Shown here piece by piece: positions 43,963-52,980 of a DNA stretch of 64,000 nt (position 1 is its first letter; every line of letters starts with the position of its first letter). The position numbers and the translations under genes were made by a program. This stretch comes from an uncultured Gammaproteobacteria bacterium. Lineage in GTDB: Bacteria > Pseudomonadota > Gammaproteobacteria > Arenicellales > JAANXG01. The notes under the pieces are model-generated. The model worked only from the letters and a program-made list of their open reading frames with translations. It was not told the DNA's origin and ran no database searches. The stretch covers positions 1 through 64,000 of the forward strand of contig CAMYKW010000015.1 in assembly GCA_947259175.1 (NCBI GenBank). The letters are read 5' to 3'.

Positions 43963-45347
43963 GATCCCCTGGGACCGAGAAAGCGCGCCGGCTCGCGGAG
44001 CTTGAGGGAGGAGTTATCTGTGGCCTCCAGCTCGAAGAATACCTCGCTGCTGGTCTTTTTGATGTTTACGGGATCCATCTGCAGGCGCGCAGAAAACTCT
44101 CGCACCTGTCCGGCCGGGACTTCGATGGTTTCATGGTCGAGCTTTAGCACCAGATTTTTCAAACCGGACGCGGACAGCCGATAGCGGTGGTCCAATTCAT
44201 CCATATTAATCAACTTCAAAGTGTACACGTTTTCAACCAGGCCTTCCGCAGTTTCACGATACAGGGAATTACGATCACGGATCACATCGAGATCCATCGG
44301 GATGCGGACGGCGACTGAGTATGCCAGCGCACCCAGCAGGCCGACCAATATCGTCGCATAGATCAGCACCCGCGGGCGCAGCACCTTGGCGGGTCTTCCT
44401 TCGAGGGCATTCTCGGTGGTGTAACGCACCAACCCTCTCGCATAGCCCATCTTATCCATGACTTCATCACAGGCATCGATGCACGCCGAGCACCCGATGC
44501 ACTCGTACTGCAAGCCCCTGCGAATATCGATGCCGGTCGGACAGACCTGAACGCAGAGCGTGCAGTCGACGCAATCACCCAATCCCGCGCTCTTGGGATC
44601 AATGCCGCGCTTTCTTGAACCGCGGGGTTCGCCGCGGGCGGCATCGTAGGAAATGATGAGCGTATCCTTGTCGAACATCGCGCTCTGAAAGCGCGCGTAG
44701 GGGCACATGTAAATGCATACCTGCTCACGCAACCATCCGGCGTTGCCGTAGGTTGCAAAACCGTAAAAGATCAGCCAGAAGGTTTCCCACGGTCCGGTAC
44801 TCAGGTTGAGCACCGAATAACCCAATTCCCGGATTGGCGTGAAGTAACCAACGAAGGTGTAGCCCGTCCAGACGGACAGCGCGATCCACAGGAAATGCTT
44901 GCTGCCGCGAATAAGAAATTTGCGGGCATTCCACGGTGACTTGTCCAGTTTGATTTGTTTGGCGCGATTTCCTTCGACTTTGCGTTCTATCCACAGGAAT
45001 ACTTCCGTCCACACCGTCTGGGGACACGCGTATCCGCACCACAGGCGTCCAGCCAAAGCGGTGAAAAAAAACAACGACAGCGCGGCAATAATCAGCAACG
45101 AGGTGAGATAAATGAAATCCTGAGGCCAGAGGGCGAGGCCAAACAGATAGAATTTGCGCGCCGGCAGATCAAACAGCACCGCTTGACGGTCTCCCCAGGT
45201 CACCCATGGCATCCCGTAGTAAATACCCATCAACACCACGACACCGAGCAGCCGCATGCGCGCAAACCAGCCATGAACTTGCCGCGGAAAAATCCGCTGG
45301 CGCTTGGCATACAACGCTTGATCGATATTGTCGACGGCGTGTGTCAT
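43959..45347 (-). CDS. ccoG: CcoG/FixG iron-sulphur membrane protein
   Basis: 462 residues. Several helices, CGYACPQTVWTEVFLWIE, a polyferredoxin region with CVDCTLCVQVCPTGID and CIGCSACIDACDEVM, then a last helix (VLIYATILVGLLGALAYSVAV) and a periplasmic C-terminal Ig-like domain, as usual for CcoG. It acts in copper reduction and delivery during cbb3 assembly. A 100-base gap separates it from the small membrane protein upstream. Confidence 0.96.
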   Translation of the reverse strand: MTHAVDNIDQALYAKRQRIFPRQVHGWFARMRLLGVVVLMGIYYGMPWVTWGDRQAVLFDLPARKFYLFGLALWPQDFIYLTSLLIIAALSLFFFTALAGRLWCGYACPQTVWTEVFLWIERKVEGNRAKQIKLDKSPWNARKFLIRGSKHFLWIALSVWTGYTFVGYFTPIRELGYSVLNLSTGPWETFWLIFYGFATYGNAGWLREQVCIYMCPYARFQSAMFDKDTLIISYDAARGEPRGSRKRGIDPKSAGLGDCVDCTLCVQVCPTGIDIRRGLQYECIGCSACIDACDEVMDKMGYARGLVRYTTENALEGRPAKVLRPRVLIYATILVGLLGALAYSVAVRIPMDLDVIRDRNSLYRETAEGLVENVYTLKLINMDELDHRYRLSASGLKNLVLKLDHETIEVPAGQVREFSARLQMDPVNIKKTSSEVFFELEATDNSSLKLREPARFLGPRGS

Positions 45348-45447
45348 GAGTTGTCAGTTCGGAGCGACCACCGCGGCGGTAGTATCGTGCTGAAGATGGA
45401 AATGTCGCGTACTCAATTGCATCCGCATCGCGACGTATTATACGTGT

Positions 45448-45720
45448 TTACTCAAGCGTCGAATCAGGCGGATTCAAGCTACCGGGCGACCGTTGGAAAT
45501 AGCAAGTCAACCAACTGCTGGACGCGGTGATCAACCAGAAACCGAAAAATCCGACACTGTAGGCCGCAAGCCGACTCAGTCCCGCATATTTGGTTTCTGC
45601 AAGCAATGACAACGGGTCGAAACTCACGAACGCGAGAACGGTAGCGGCGCCGGACACCAGCAACAAAGGCCGCAACACCGCCACCCAACGCCGGCGTGCC
45701 GGCGAGTGTTCACGGCTCAC
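45448..45720 (-). CDS. Small membrane protein between ccoP and ccoG
   Basis: 90 residues with two helices, RPLLLVSGAATVLAFVSF and AAYSVGFFGFWLITASSSWLTCYF. The start overlaps the ccoP stop by four bases (ATGA), good evidence that it is translated. No family was recognised. A place between ccoP and ccoG suggests a cbb3 assembly or accessory role, which is inference. Confidence 0.72.
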   Translation of the reverse strand: MSREHSPARRRWVAVLRPLLLVSGAATVLAFVSFDPLSLLAETKYAGLSRLAAYSVGFFGFWLITASSSWLTCYFQRSPGSLNPPDSTLE

Positions 45721-46625
45721 TGATTCTTGCCGATCGATAGACTGTACACGTAAGCGGTCAGCAGGTGAGCCTTATCCTCGCCGAGAAAATCCTTGTGCGG
45801 CGGCATTCTGCCTTGACGTCCCTGGGCTATGGTGCGCATCACCGCATTGCGGGAGCCGCCGTACAGCCACACGTTGTCGGCCAGATTGGCGCCGCCCAGC
45901 GCCTTGTTTCCCTTCGCCTCCGGTCCATGGCAGGCGATGCACATCTTGTTATAGTGCTCACGCCCGGCTTGCGCCGCATCCAGATCGACGTCTTTTCTGC
46001 TCAGACTCAAGACAAATTCAGTCACTTGTTTTACGCCGTCGTCACCGAGGGCCGCCTGCCAACCCGGCATCATTCCTGCGCGCCCATTCAAGATCGAGGT
46101 CTTGATTGCCACCGGCTCACTTCCATACAGCCAAGCGTCGTCGCGCAGATTCGGAAACCCGACTGCACCGCGGGCATCCGCGCCGTGGCAGGTTGAACAG
46201 TAGTTGGCAAACAGCCGCTCACCGGTCTTCAGCGCCTCGGGATCCTTGGCGAGAGTTTCCACGTCAATGGCGGCGTACTTTTTGAACAGCGGACCGAACT
46301 CCTCATTGGCGGCGGTGATCTCTCTGTCATACTGCCCGGTCGAGGACCAACCCCACATTCCCTGGAACGTGCCGAGGCCGGGATACAAAAGCAGGTAACC
46401 AAGCCCGAATACGATGGTGATATAGAACATGTTGAGCCACCACTTCGGCAACGGGTTGTTGTACTCCTCCAGATCCTCATCCCACACATGCCCCATGGTC
46501 TCGGGTTTATCGGTGATCTTCTTACCCCGGTTGAATATCACCAGTGGGATCAACGCCAGAATCCCGACCACAGTGGGGATGATAATAAACCAATGCCAAA
46601 AATTACTTACAAAATCAGCCGCCAT
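45717..46625 (-). CDS. ccoP: CcoP, di-haem subunit of cbb3 oxidase
   Basis: 302 residues from the ATG at 46625 (MAADFVSNFWHWF). Two N-terminal helices are followed by two class I cytochrome c domains with CSTCH and CIACH, and axial-methionine regions GRAGMMPGW and QGRQGRMPPH. It passes electrons from a c-type donor to CcoO/CcoN. ccoQ overlaps its start by 11 bases. Confidence 0.96.
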   Translation of the reverse strand: MAADFVSNFWHWFIIIPTVVGILALIPLVIFNRGKKITDKPETMGHVWDEDLEEYNNPLPKWWLNMFYITIVFGLGYLLLYPGLGTFQGMWGWSSTGQYDREITAANEEFGPLFKKYAAIDVETLAKDPEALKTGERLFANYCSTCHGADARGAVGFPNLRDDAWLYGSEPVAIKTSILNGRAGMMPGWQAALGDDGVKQVTEFVLSLSRKDVDLDAAQAGREHYNKMCIACHGPEAKGNKALGGANLADNVWLYGGSRNAVMRTIAQGRQGRMPPHKDFLGEDKAHLLTAYVYSLSIGKNQ

Positions 46626-46797
46626 CTTTCTTCTCCGTGTTCTGTGGTTCGCCCTCGGAGGCCGCGTCGCCGTCCTGCAATGGAATCTGCGCCGCCTGCT
46701 CGAAATGTCGCTTGCGTTTCGAACTCCAAACCCAGGCAATGATGCCCACGAAAATCAACAACAGCAAAAGGGTCCAAATACCGTGTACAACCCCCAT
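46615..46797 (-). CDS. ccoQ: CcoQ, small cbb3 subunit
   Basis: 60 residues: one helix (GIWTLLLLLIFVGIIAWVW) and a charged tail, SSKRKRHFEQAAQIPL. Length, topology and place between ccoO and ccoP are those of CcoQ, which stabilises the oxidase. It begins four bases after the ccoO stop. Confidence 0.93.
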   Translation of the reverse strand: MGVVHGIWTLLLLLIFVGIIAWVWSSKRKRHFEQAAQIPLQDGDAASEGEPQNTEKKDGG

Positions 46798-46801
46798 TGC
46801 G

Positions 46802-47413
46802 TCACCTGCGAGTCTTCACGCTGGTACCCAAGACCTGAAGATAAGCCACCATTGCGTCCAACTCGGTCTTACCTTCGAGCGCCTTGGATGCATTGCTGAT
46901 CTGTTCATCGGTATAAGGATGACCCAGCGTTCTCAGCACCTCCAGCTTTGTCTCAATGTTCGACGCGTCGGCGGGAGTATCGGCCAACCATGGATAACCC
47001 GGCATGATGGATTCAGGCACCACGTCCCGCGGATTGATCAGATGGACACGCTGCCAGTCATCGCTGTAACGGCCGCCCACGCGGGCCAGGTCCGGACCGG
47101 TGCGCTTGGAGCCCCATTGAAACGGCCGGTCGTAGACGAACTCTCCGGCCACCGAGTAATGGCCGTAGCGTTCGGTTTCAGCGCGAAACGGCCGGATCAT
47201 CTGCGAGTGACAGGTGTAACATCCTTCGCGAATGTAGATATCACGCCCGGCCAGTTGCAGCGCGGAGTAAGGTTTTAATCCCTCCACCGCTTGGGTCGTC
47301 GAATGCTGGAAAAACAGCGGCACGATCTGCACCAACCCACCGACGCTCATCACCAATAACGTTAGAACGATTAACAGCCCGACGTTTTGTTCAACTTTTT
47401 CCTGTAATCCCAT
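46802..47413 (-). CDS. ccoO: CcoO, mono-haem subunit of cbb3 oxidase
   Basis: 203 residues from the ATG at 47413 ([10 protein letters not shown]), with GAGG upstream. One membrane anchor ([23 protein letters not shown]), the haem-c motif [17 protein letters not shown], then [14 protein letters not shown] and the axial methionine region [10 protein letters not shown]. All CcoO hallmarks are intact. It is ten bases downstream of ccoN. Confidence 0.96.
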   Translation of the reverse strand: MGLQEKVEQNVGLLIVLTLLVMSVGGLVQIVPLFFQHSTTQAVEGLKPYSALQLAGRDIYIREGCYTCHSQMIRPFRAETERYGHYSVAGEFVYDRPFQWGSKRTGPDLARVGGRYSDDWQRVHLINPRDVVPESIMPGYPWLADTPADASNIETKLEVLRTLGHPYTDEQISNASKALEGKTELDAMVAYLQVLGTSVKTRR

Positions 47414-47423
47414 GGCAGCTACC

Positions 47424-48839
47424 TCAGTGTGCGACCGCGGGAATAGCCGCCTCATGCGGCTTGGCCCCAACCACGGTGCGGTACAAGTTGTAGGCCATAA
47501 TGAGCATGCCTACGAGAAACAAGACACCGCCAAGAGTGCGGATGATGTAATACGGATGCATCGCCTGCACGCTCTCCACAAAGCTGTAGGTCAGCGTGCC
47601 GTCCTGATTGATCGCCCGCCACATCAGACCCTGCATCACTCCGGAAATCCACATCGAAGTAATATAAAGGACGATACCGATGGTTGAGATCCAGAAATGG
47701 AGTTCGGCGAGTTTCACGCTATACAGCTCGCGATTGAATAACCGCGGAATCAGATAATACATCGCACCGATGGAAACGAACGCGACCCAACCAAGCGCCC
47801 CGGAATGCACGTGCCCGATGGTCCAGTCCGTGTAATGGGACAGCGCGTTCACCGTCTTAATGGACATCATCGGCCCTTCAAACGTCGACATGCCGTAAAA
47901 CGATACCGAGACAATCAAGAACTTCAGAATCGGATCGGTACGCAGTTTCTCCCATGCCCCGGACAGGGTCATAATGCCATTGATCATGCCGCCCCACGAC
48001 GGCGCAAGCAGTATCAACGAGAACGCCATGCCCAAGGACTGCGCCCAGTCCGGCAACGCGGTGTAGTGGAGATGATGGGGTCCCGCCCAGATGTAGGTGA
48101 ACACCAGCGCCCAGAAGTGCACCACCGACAGACGATACGAATACACCGGGCGCTCCGCCTGCTTAGGTATGAAGTAGTACATGATGCCCAGAAAGCCCGC
48201 GGTGAGGAAGAAGCCCACTGCGTTGTGGCCGTACCACCACTGGATCATCGCGTCCTGGACGCCGGCGTACGCCGAATACGACTTGAGGAAGGATACCGGT
48301 AGCGCGGCGCTGTTAACCACGTGCAATACCGCGATAGTGATTATGAACCCGGCGAAAAACCAGTTTGCGACATAGATATGGTTGATCCTGCGTTTCATCA
48401 GGGTGCCGAAAAACACCACCGCGTAGGCCACCCACACCACCGTGATCAGCAGATCGATCGGCCACTCGAGCTCGGCATACTCCTTGGAGGTGGTGATGCC
48501 CAGGGGCAGGGTTATCGCAGCCAGCACGATAACCGACTGCCAGCCCCAGAAAGTAAACCCCGCCAACTTGTCGGAGAACAACCGCACATGACAGGTCCGC
48601 TGCACGACATAATAGGAACTCGCGAACAGTGCACAACCGCCGAACGCGAAAATCACCGCGTTGGTATGCAACGGCCGCAGGCGCCCGAATGTCAGCCAGG
48701 CGATGTCAAAGTTAAGCGCCGGCCATGCCATTTGCGCGGCAATGATCACCCCGACCAGCATGCCTACAATGCCCCATACGACCGTCATGATGGCAAACTG
48801 CCGCACGACTCGATAGTTGTAGGTATTCTCAGTACTCAT
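47424..48839 (-). CDS. ccoN: CcoN, catalytic subunit of cbb3 oxidase
   Basis: 471 residues from the ATG at 48839 ([10 protein letters not shown]), with GGAG six to nine bases upstream. Haem b and CuB ligands are seen in [38 protein letters not shown] and [11 protein letters not shown]. The protein reduces oxygen to water at high affinity and pumps protons, allowing respiration at low oxygen. It follows the YIP1 gene by 36 bases, so the promoter is probably upstream of that gene at the Fnr box 49572. Confidence 0.96.
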   Translation of the reverse strand: MSTENTYNYRVVRQFAIMTVVWGIVGMLVGVIIAAQMAWPALNFDIAWLTFGRLRPLHTNAVIFAFGGCALFASSYYVVQRTCHVRLFSDKLAGFTFWGWQSVIVLAAITLPLGITTSKEYAELEWPIDLLITVVWVAYAVVFFGTLMKRRINHIYVANWFFAGFIITIAVLHVVNSAALPVSFLKSYSAYAGVQDAMIQWWYGHNAVGFFLTAGFLGIMYYFIPKQAERPVYSYRLSVVHFWALVFTYIWAGPHHLHYTALPDWAQSLGMAFSLILLAPSWGGMINGIMTLSGAWEKLRTDPILKFLIVSVSFYGMSTFEGPMMSIKTVNALSHYTDWTIGHVHSGALGWVAFVSIGAMYYLIPRLFNRELYSVKLAELHFWISTIGIVLYITSMWISGVMQGLMWRAINQDGTLTYSFVESVQAMHPYYIIRTLGGVLFLVGMLIMAYNLYRTVVGAKPHEAAIPAVAH

Positions 48840-48875
48840 CAGTTTCTCCGCTCCCAAGAATCAAATCCGCTGCAC

Positions 48876-49475
48876 TTACACCGCGAAGGAGGGCCCGATA
48901 CCGAAGCTCCACATCAATACCGAACTCACCAGCAGGCCGACCAAGGCCACCAACCCGACTGCGAGAACCGCGCTGGCGAACAAGAAACCCCGTTCCTCTG
49001 GAATCTCCATCATAATCGGCACCCCGAGGTAGAGCAGATACACGGTATACGCAAGGGCCGGCAATCCAACGATGAAGTTAACCCACAATACGGGATAAAG
49101 CTGCATCACGCCGACCAGGAACAACGGCGTGGCGGTATAGCCGGCCAGGGCGACACAGCGGGATAAAGTCTGTTGCGAACCGTAGGTCTCTCCCATCCAA
49201 CGAATCAATACCCCGATGATGAACACCGAAAACAGTATCGCGAGGTAATAGACGATGCCGATCTGTATGGCGCTGCCCACGGTCAGTTTCACCGGGGCGC
49301 TGGTTGCGATCCGCCAACCGATCAGCGTGGTTCCGAATATGCCCGCCAATGGTGATATCAGCGCCAACGGCGCGACATGGCGCAAATAGCATTCGCCGAC
49401 GGATTCGTTTTCCTCGTGGATCTTTTCCCATTCTTGCCTGGGTTGGGTCAACAGACCCATGACATGTTGTAGCAT
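48876..49475 (-). CDS. YIP1-family membrane protein
   Basis: 199 residues. N-terminal MGLLTQPRQEWEKI and five hydrophobic stretches fit the Yip1 domain: PLALISPLAGIFGTTLIG, GIVYYLAILFSVFIIGVLI, AGYTATPLFLVGVM, LPALAYTVYLLYLGV and LAVGLVALVGLLVSSVLM. Function unknown. Being the first gene of the ccoN run, behind the Fnr box, it would be induced with the oxidase. Confidence 0.85.
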   Translation of the reverse strand: MLQHVMGLLTQPRQEWEKIHEENESVGECYLRHVAPLALISPLAGIFGTTLIGWRIATSAPVKLTVGSAIQIGIVYYLAILFSVFIIGVLIRWMGETYGSQQTLSRCVALAGYTATPLFLVGVMQLYPVLWVNFIVGLPALAYTVYLLYLGVPIMMEIPEERGFLFASAVLAVGLVALVGLLVSSVLMWSFGIGPSFAV

Positions 49476-49571
49476 GATGTTAGATCTTGGTTGGTGTTAC
49501 ATGTATTTCCCGCCGCTGCTTCTAGGCGGATCCCGTAGGGCCTATTTTTCGGCACAGGTTCGGATTCGTCC

Positions 49572-49585
49572 TTGACTTCGATCAA
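49572..49585 (-). promoter_or_regulatory. ccoN: Fnr/Anr box of the YIP1-ccoNOQP operon
   Basis: TTGACTTCGATCAA matches TTGAT-N4-ATCAA at nine of ten positions. It lies about 100 bases before the YIP1 start. On the minus strand an A/T-rich -10 candidate (GAAAAATAGG, 49541-49550) lies about 33 bases from the box centre, as in class II Fnr promoters. This supports low-oxygen induction of the oxidase. Confidence 0.7.
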
Positions 49586-49614
49586 TACGACGTCAACTGC
49601 AACCCCACCAATAA

Positions 49615-49724
49615 CTTAAGGTAGCTCTGAATAATTCATCCATGAATTCTCAGAGCACGAAAAACGAAAAATACGATTTTCGTTTTTCTCCATAGATCAA
49701 CCACATAGGTGATGGTTCCTTAAG
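49615..49724. repeat. MITE-like element with two hairpins
   Basis: Short inverted ends CTTAAGG (49615-49621) and CCTTAAG (49718-49724) enclose two hairpins. The first pairs CTCTGA and AATTCAT with ATGAATT and TCAGAG (49625-49655). The second has a perfect 12-bp stem, GAAAAACGAAAA at 49659-49670 with its complement at 49677-49688. It lies just upstream of the ccoN Fnr box. The rest of the gap to 49838 shows nothing else. Confidence 0.6.
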
Positions 49725-49837
49725 GGTTTTCCCGCGACTTTCGTCACATCGGTACGAAAAAGCACTCACCGTATCCATGACACGGTGGCGTACATTTCCG
49801 CGCCGCGGCTTCGATCACCAGCCGGCGGCGGCTGCGC

Positions 49838-50290
49838 TCAAGCGGTGGGCGCACCCCAGAGTTGCTCGGGCAGACGATCACGAATCTCCCGGGCGGTTTT
49901 TTGCGCCAGATTCTTGTCGATCCGCATGCTGATGAGCTTCTGCGTCGCCGGGCTCAACTTCGCGTAAATCAGTCCCAGAAAATCCGGCGGCGCGACAACG
50001 ATCAGGCGCGCAAACTTGCCTTCGATGCGCATGGCGTCCAGGTGCCGCGCGAGGCGTAGCGCAAATCGGATGTTGTCCTGCTCCTTTGCGCTGATGCGGT
50101 CCTCCATGGCATGACGCCCCTGTCCGCCACGGTCGAATGTACGGCCCGGTAGATCGCTGGTCAGCGCCTGTTCGTGAAGGCGGCCTTCCGGGTGTGCAAG
50201 GGTCATGATCTCGGTGATCGCACCGGTCGGCGTATCGGCCTCGAATATCCGTCCCCGGACGCTGTCGGCAACCAATAACCACGTAGTCAT
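49838..50290 (-). CDS. Host-attachment-protein family member
   Basis: 150 residues from the ATG at 50290 (MTTWLLVADSVRGRIFEAD), preceded by AAGGAGAGG. The family (protein required for attachment to host cells) shows WLLVADSVRGRIF, FDRGGQGRHAMEDR and the C-terminal APPDFLGLIYAKLSPATQKL. Despite the name, members are mostly cytoplasmic and often found with stress and anaerobic genes. It has an Fnr box at 50340 and is divergent from the PHA-synthase-like gene. Confidence 0.88.
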   Translation of the reverse strand: MTTWLLVADSVRGRIFEADTPTGAITEIMTLAHPEGRLHEQALTSDLPGRTFDRGGQGRHAMEDRISAKEQDNIRFALRLARHLDAMRIEGKFARLIVVAPPDFLGLIYAKLSPATQKLISMRIDKNLAQKTAREIRDRLPEQLWGAPTA

Positions 50291-50339
50291 AATGCCTCTC
50301 CTTTTGCTGTCACGGTAAATATCTGCGCCCCTCGGCGCC

Positions 50340-50353
50340 TTGATCGACGTCAA
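50340..50353 (-). promoter_or_regulatory. Fnr/Anr box of host-attachment gene
   Basis: TTGATCGACGTCAA matches the Fnr consensus at nine of ten positions, 50 bases before the start codon. On the minus strand, TATTTA (50316-50321) is a possible -10 about 28 bases from the box centre. Confidence 0.65.
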
Positions 50354-50434
50354 AGCCGGTGCGACATGTCCGCTGATCCGGCATCTCCGGTGGCGGGCGC
50401 AGCGCTTGCGCATTATGTTGCAATGCACAATAAT

Positions 50435-50448
50435 TTGATCGGGATCAT
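50435..50448 (+). promoter_or_regulatory. Fnr/Anr box of PHA-synthase-like gene
   Basis: TTGATCGGGATCAT matches TTGAT-N4-ATCAA at nine of ten positions. GACAAT (50470-50475), a possible -10, is about 31 bases from its centre, the spacing of class II activation. The two Fnr boxes in this divergent gap each suit one gene. Confidence 0.7.
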
Positions 50449-50511
50449 AGCTCCGCGCTGCAAGGCGCGGACAATGAACCCGCAACAGTCAGCACCGCTG
50501 GAGGGTGCGTC

Positions 50512-52332
50512 ATGACGAGACCGGCTCCCATCGCAATCGAAGACCAACGGCCCGATGACCCGGCCGGCGAGATGCGGCGCCCGCCCGCGGAAGCGGACGC
50601 GGTGTTGCCGGATATCGTCCGTTCGCCGCACATTTACGACCGCTTGTTTCATGCCGCATTGGCGCGCCTGACGCTCGGGCTATCGCCGGTATCACTGATG
50701 CAGGCTTATTTCGACTGGCTTTCGCACCTGATCTCGTCACCCGGTAAACAGAGCGAACTGCTGATGAAAGCGGCGCGCAAGTCCGCCCGGCTGGCGTTAT
50801 TCAGCGCGCGTTGCGCCCGGGGAGATACCGCGCCGTGCATCGAACCGCTGCCGCAAGACAAAAGATTTACCCACCCCACGTGGCAGCATTGGCCGTACAA
50901 CTTTCTCTATCAGTCGTTCCTGTTGACACAGCAATGGTGGGACAACGCCACCACCGAAGTCAGCGGCGTGTCCCGGCACCACGAGGAGGCGGTGGCGTTC
51001 GGCGCGCGCCAATGGCTGGATATTTTTTCGCCGTCCAACTTCCTGTGGACCAATCCTGAAATTGCACAAACGACCATCGAGGAACGTGGGCACAACCTGA
51101 TCCGCGGCTGGAACAATTTTATCGAGGATTGGGAGCGGGTCAGCGGAGAGAAACCGCCGATCGGTACGGAAAAATTCAGAGTCGGTGACAGTGTCGCCAC
51201 CACCCCCGGAAAGGTCGTATACCGCAATCGCGTGATCGAATTGATCCAATACCAAGCGACCACGAAACAGGTGCACAAGGAGCCCGTTCTCATCGTGCCC
51301 GCGTGGATTATGAAGTACTACATCTTGGACCTGTCCCGCCACAACTCGCTGGTCAAGTACCTGGTCGACCACGGGTTCACCGTGTTCATGATCTCCTGGA
51401 TAAACCCCACCGAGAACGATCGCGATCTGGGCATGTCGGCGTATCGGCGGCGCGGGGTGATGGCGGCGTTGGAGACCATCGGTAAAGTGATCCCCAACAG
51501 CCGGGTGCATGGCGTGGGGTACTGCCTGGGCGGTACCTTATTGACCATCGCCGCCGCAGCGATGGCACGGGCCGGTGAAGACCGCCTGGCAACCATGACT
51601 CACTTCGCGGCACAGACCGATTTTTCCGAAGCCGGCGAACTCACTTTATTCATCGATGACGCGCAAGTTGCGTTCCTGGAAGACATCATGTGGGAGCAAG
51701 GCTATCTTGACGCCAAACAGATGGCCGGGACCTTTCAACTGCTGCGGTCCAACGACCTGATCTGGTCGCGCGTGGTGCACGACTATCTCATGGGACGGCG
51801 TAGACCATTGAACGACCTGATGGCGTGGAACGCGGACACCACCCGCCTCCCCTACCGCATGCACTCGGAGTATTTACGCTGGCTGTTTCTCAATAATGAT
51901 CTTGCAGCGGGCCGCTACAAAGTGGACGGACGCCCGATATCTATCACCGACATCCGCGCCCCGATCTTCTCGGTGGCGACCACCAAAGATCATGTTGCGC
52001 CATGGAAGTCGGTGTACAAGATTCACTTACTCGCCGACACCGACGTCACCTTCGTGCTCACCAGCGGCGGACACAACGCCGGCATCGTCAGCGAACCCGG
52101 GCACCCGCGGCGCACCTTTCAAATCACAACCCGCCTCGAGAGTGACCGGTACATCGATCCCGACACCTGGCGGGTCAGTACGCAGGAACACGAAGGATCG
52201 TGGTGGCCGGCGTGGCAAGAGTGGCTGCAACAGCATTCCAGCGGGGATATCGCAGCACCGGCATTGGGCGCGCCGGAACGCGGCTGTCCACCGTTAGAAG
52301 ACACGCCGGGCCGCTATGTCTATCAGAAGTAA
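50512..52332 (+). CDS. Polyhydroxyalkanoate synthase-like protein
   Basis: 606 residues, within the class I PhaC range. The central alpha/beta-hydrolase core shows LIVPAWIMKYYILDL, the lipase-like box GYCLGG with nucleophile Cys338, the acid Asp493 in TTKDHVAPW and His521 in SGGHNAGIVS, so the catalytic triad is complete. It would polymerise hydroxyacyl-CoA into storage granules. No phaA, phaB or phasin gene is adjacent; a related, non-storage function is possible. An Fnr box precedes it. Confidence 0.9.
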   Translation: MTRPAPIAIEDQRPDDPAGEMRRPPAEADAVLPDIVRSPHIYDRLFHAALARLTLGLSPVSLMQAYFDWLSHLISSPGKQSELLMKAARKSARLALFSARCARGDTAPCIEPLPQDKRFTHPTWQHWPYNFLYQSFLLTQQWWDNATTEVSGVSRHHEEAVAFGARQWLDIFSPSNFLWTNPEIAQTTIEERGHNLIRGWNNFIEDWERVSGEKPPIGTEKFRVGDSVATTPGKVVYRNRVIELIQYQATTKQVHKEPVLIVPAWIMKYYILDLSRHNSLVKYLVDHGFTVFMISWINPTENDRDLGMSAYRRRGVMAALETIGKVIPNSRVHGVGYCLGGTLLTIAAAAMARAGEDRLATMTHFAAQTDFSEAGELTLFIDDAQVAFLEDIMWEQGYLDAKQMAGTFQLLRSNDLIWSRVVHDYLMGRRRPLNDLMAWNADTTRLPYRMHSEYLRWLFLNNDLAAGRYKVDGRPISITDIRAPIFSVATTKDHVAPWKSVYKIHLLADTDVTFVLTSGGHNAGIVSEPGHPRRTFQITTRLESDRYIDPDTWRVSTQEHEGSWWPAWQEWLQQHSSGDIAAPALGAPERGCPPLEDTPGRYVYQK

Positions 52333-52338
52333 TCCAAC

Positions 52339-52387
52339 CCGCATATTGCACCAGTATCAGCAGCTGGGCGACTGGTGCAATATGCGG
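52339..52387. terminator. Strong hairpin between convergent genes
   Basis: CCGCATATTGCACCAG (52339-52354) is the exact inverse of 52372-52387, a 16-bp stem with a 17-base loop. It lies between the ends of the PHA-synthase-like gene and the haem-c lipoprotein gene. There is no run of T on either side, so factor-independent termination is uncertain. Confidence 0.55.
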
Positions 52388-52408
52388 ATTATACGCCCGG
52401 GCGGGGGG

Positions 52409-52834
52409 TCAACGTCGCCGATGGCAGGCCATACAACTTCCGGATAAACGGCCGGCCAAATAATAGTTCGGCGGATCGCCTTCCACCTGATTACGTGCGT
52501 CGCGGACCTCGTCCTTGAATACATCGATGTTTTCGTCAATGAGCAGATGATTAGTCACCGTGGTGCCCGCCCCGAGTTTGTCGGCAATCGCTTCCATACG
52601 CAGCAGGAGCCGTATGATTTCCTCCCGTTGATAGGGCAGTATGGTTTCGGAATTGGCGATGATGTCATCGATGCGCCACAGATTCACATTAAGACCCGCC
52701 ATGGAGCTGACGACCTGCCTGTCATCCAGATAAACGAAGTTGGGTGGATAGGTCACCTTGCGCACGTAGGTACAGGCAGTCATGCCCACAACGCCCAACA
52801 TGATGCCAATGAGGAACACACCGGCTTTTTTCAT
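52409..52834 (-). CDS. Lipoprotein with C-terminal haem-c motif
   Basis: 141 residues from the ATG at 52834 (MKKAGVFLIGIMLGVV), eight bases after GGAGG; an ATG six bases upstream is too close to that site. The lipobox is GMTAC. A helical region (ILPYQREEIIRLLLRMEAIADKLGA) leads to a C-terminal CMACH, the haem-c attachment motif, three residues before the end. A haem placed at the very end of a short helical protein is reminiscent of cytochrome c prime, but the fit was not proved. An Fnr box and a good -10 lie upstream. Confidence 0.82.
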   Translation of the reverse strand: MKKAGVFLIGIMLGVVGMTACTYVRKVTYPPNFVYLDDRQVVSSMAGLNVNLWRIDDIIANSETILPYQREEIIRLLLRMEAIADKLGAGTTVTNHLLIDENIDVFKDEVRDARNQVEGDPPNYYLAGRLSGSCMACHRRR

Positions 52835-52898
52835 CGACATTACCTCCCGCATCATTCTGGGAATACTGCGAATATACCCAGCATGAGAAGAAATTGCA

Positions 52899-52912
52899 TT
52901 GACAGGAATCAA
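52899..52912 (-). promoter_or_regulatory. Fnr/Anr box in divergent promoter region
   Basis: TTGACAGGAATCAA matches the Fnr consensus at nine of ten positions. On the minus strand TATATT (52871-52876), five of six to the -10 consensus, is 32 bases from the box centre, so class II activation of the haem-c lipoprotein gene is the best reading. It could also affect the plus-strand gene at 52981. Confidence 0.68.
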
Positions 52913-52980
52913 GTGCATCTCAGCGGACGAACACCACTTAACCAACCCTATCCAACGCAAAATTACGAACCGACCGAGCA

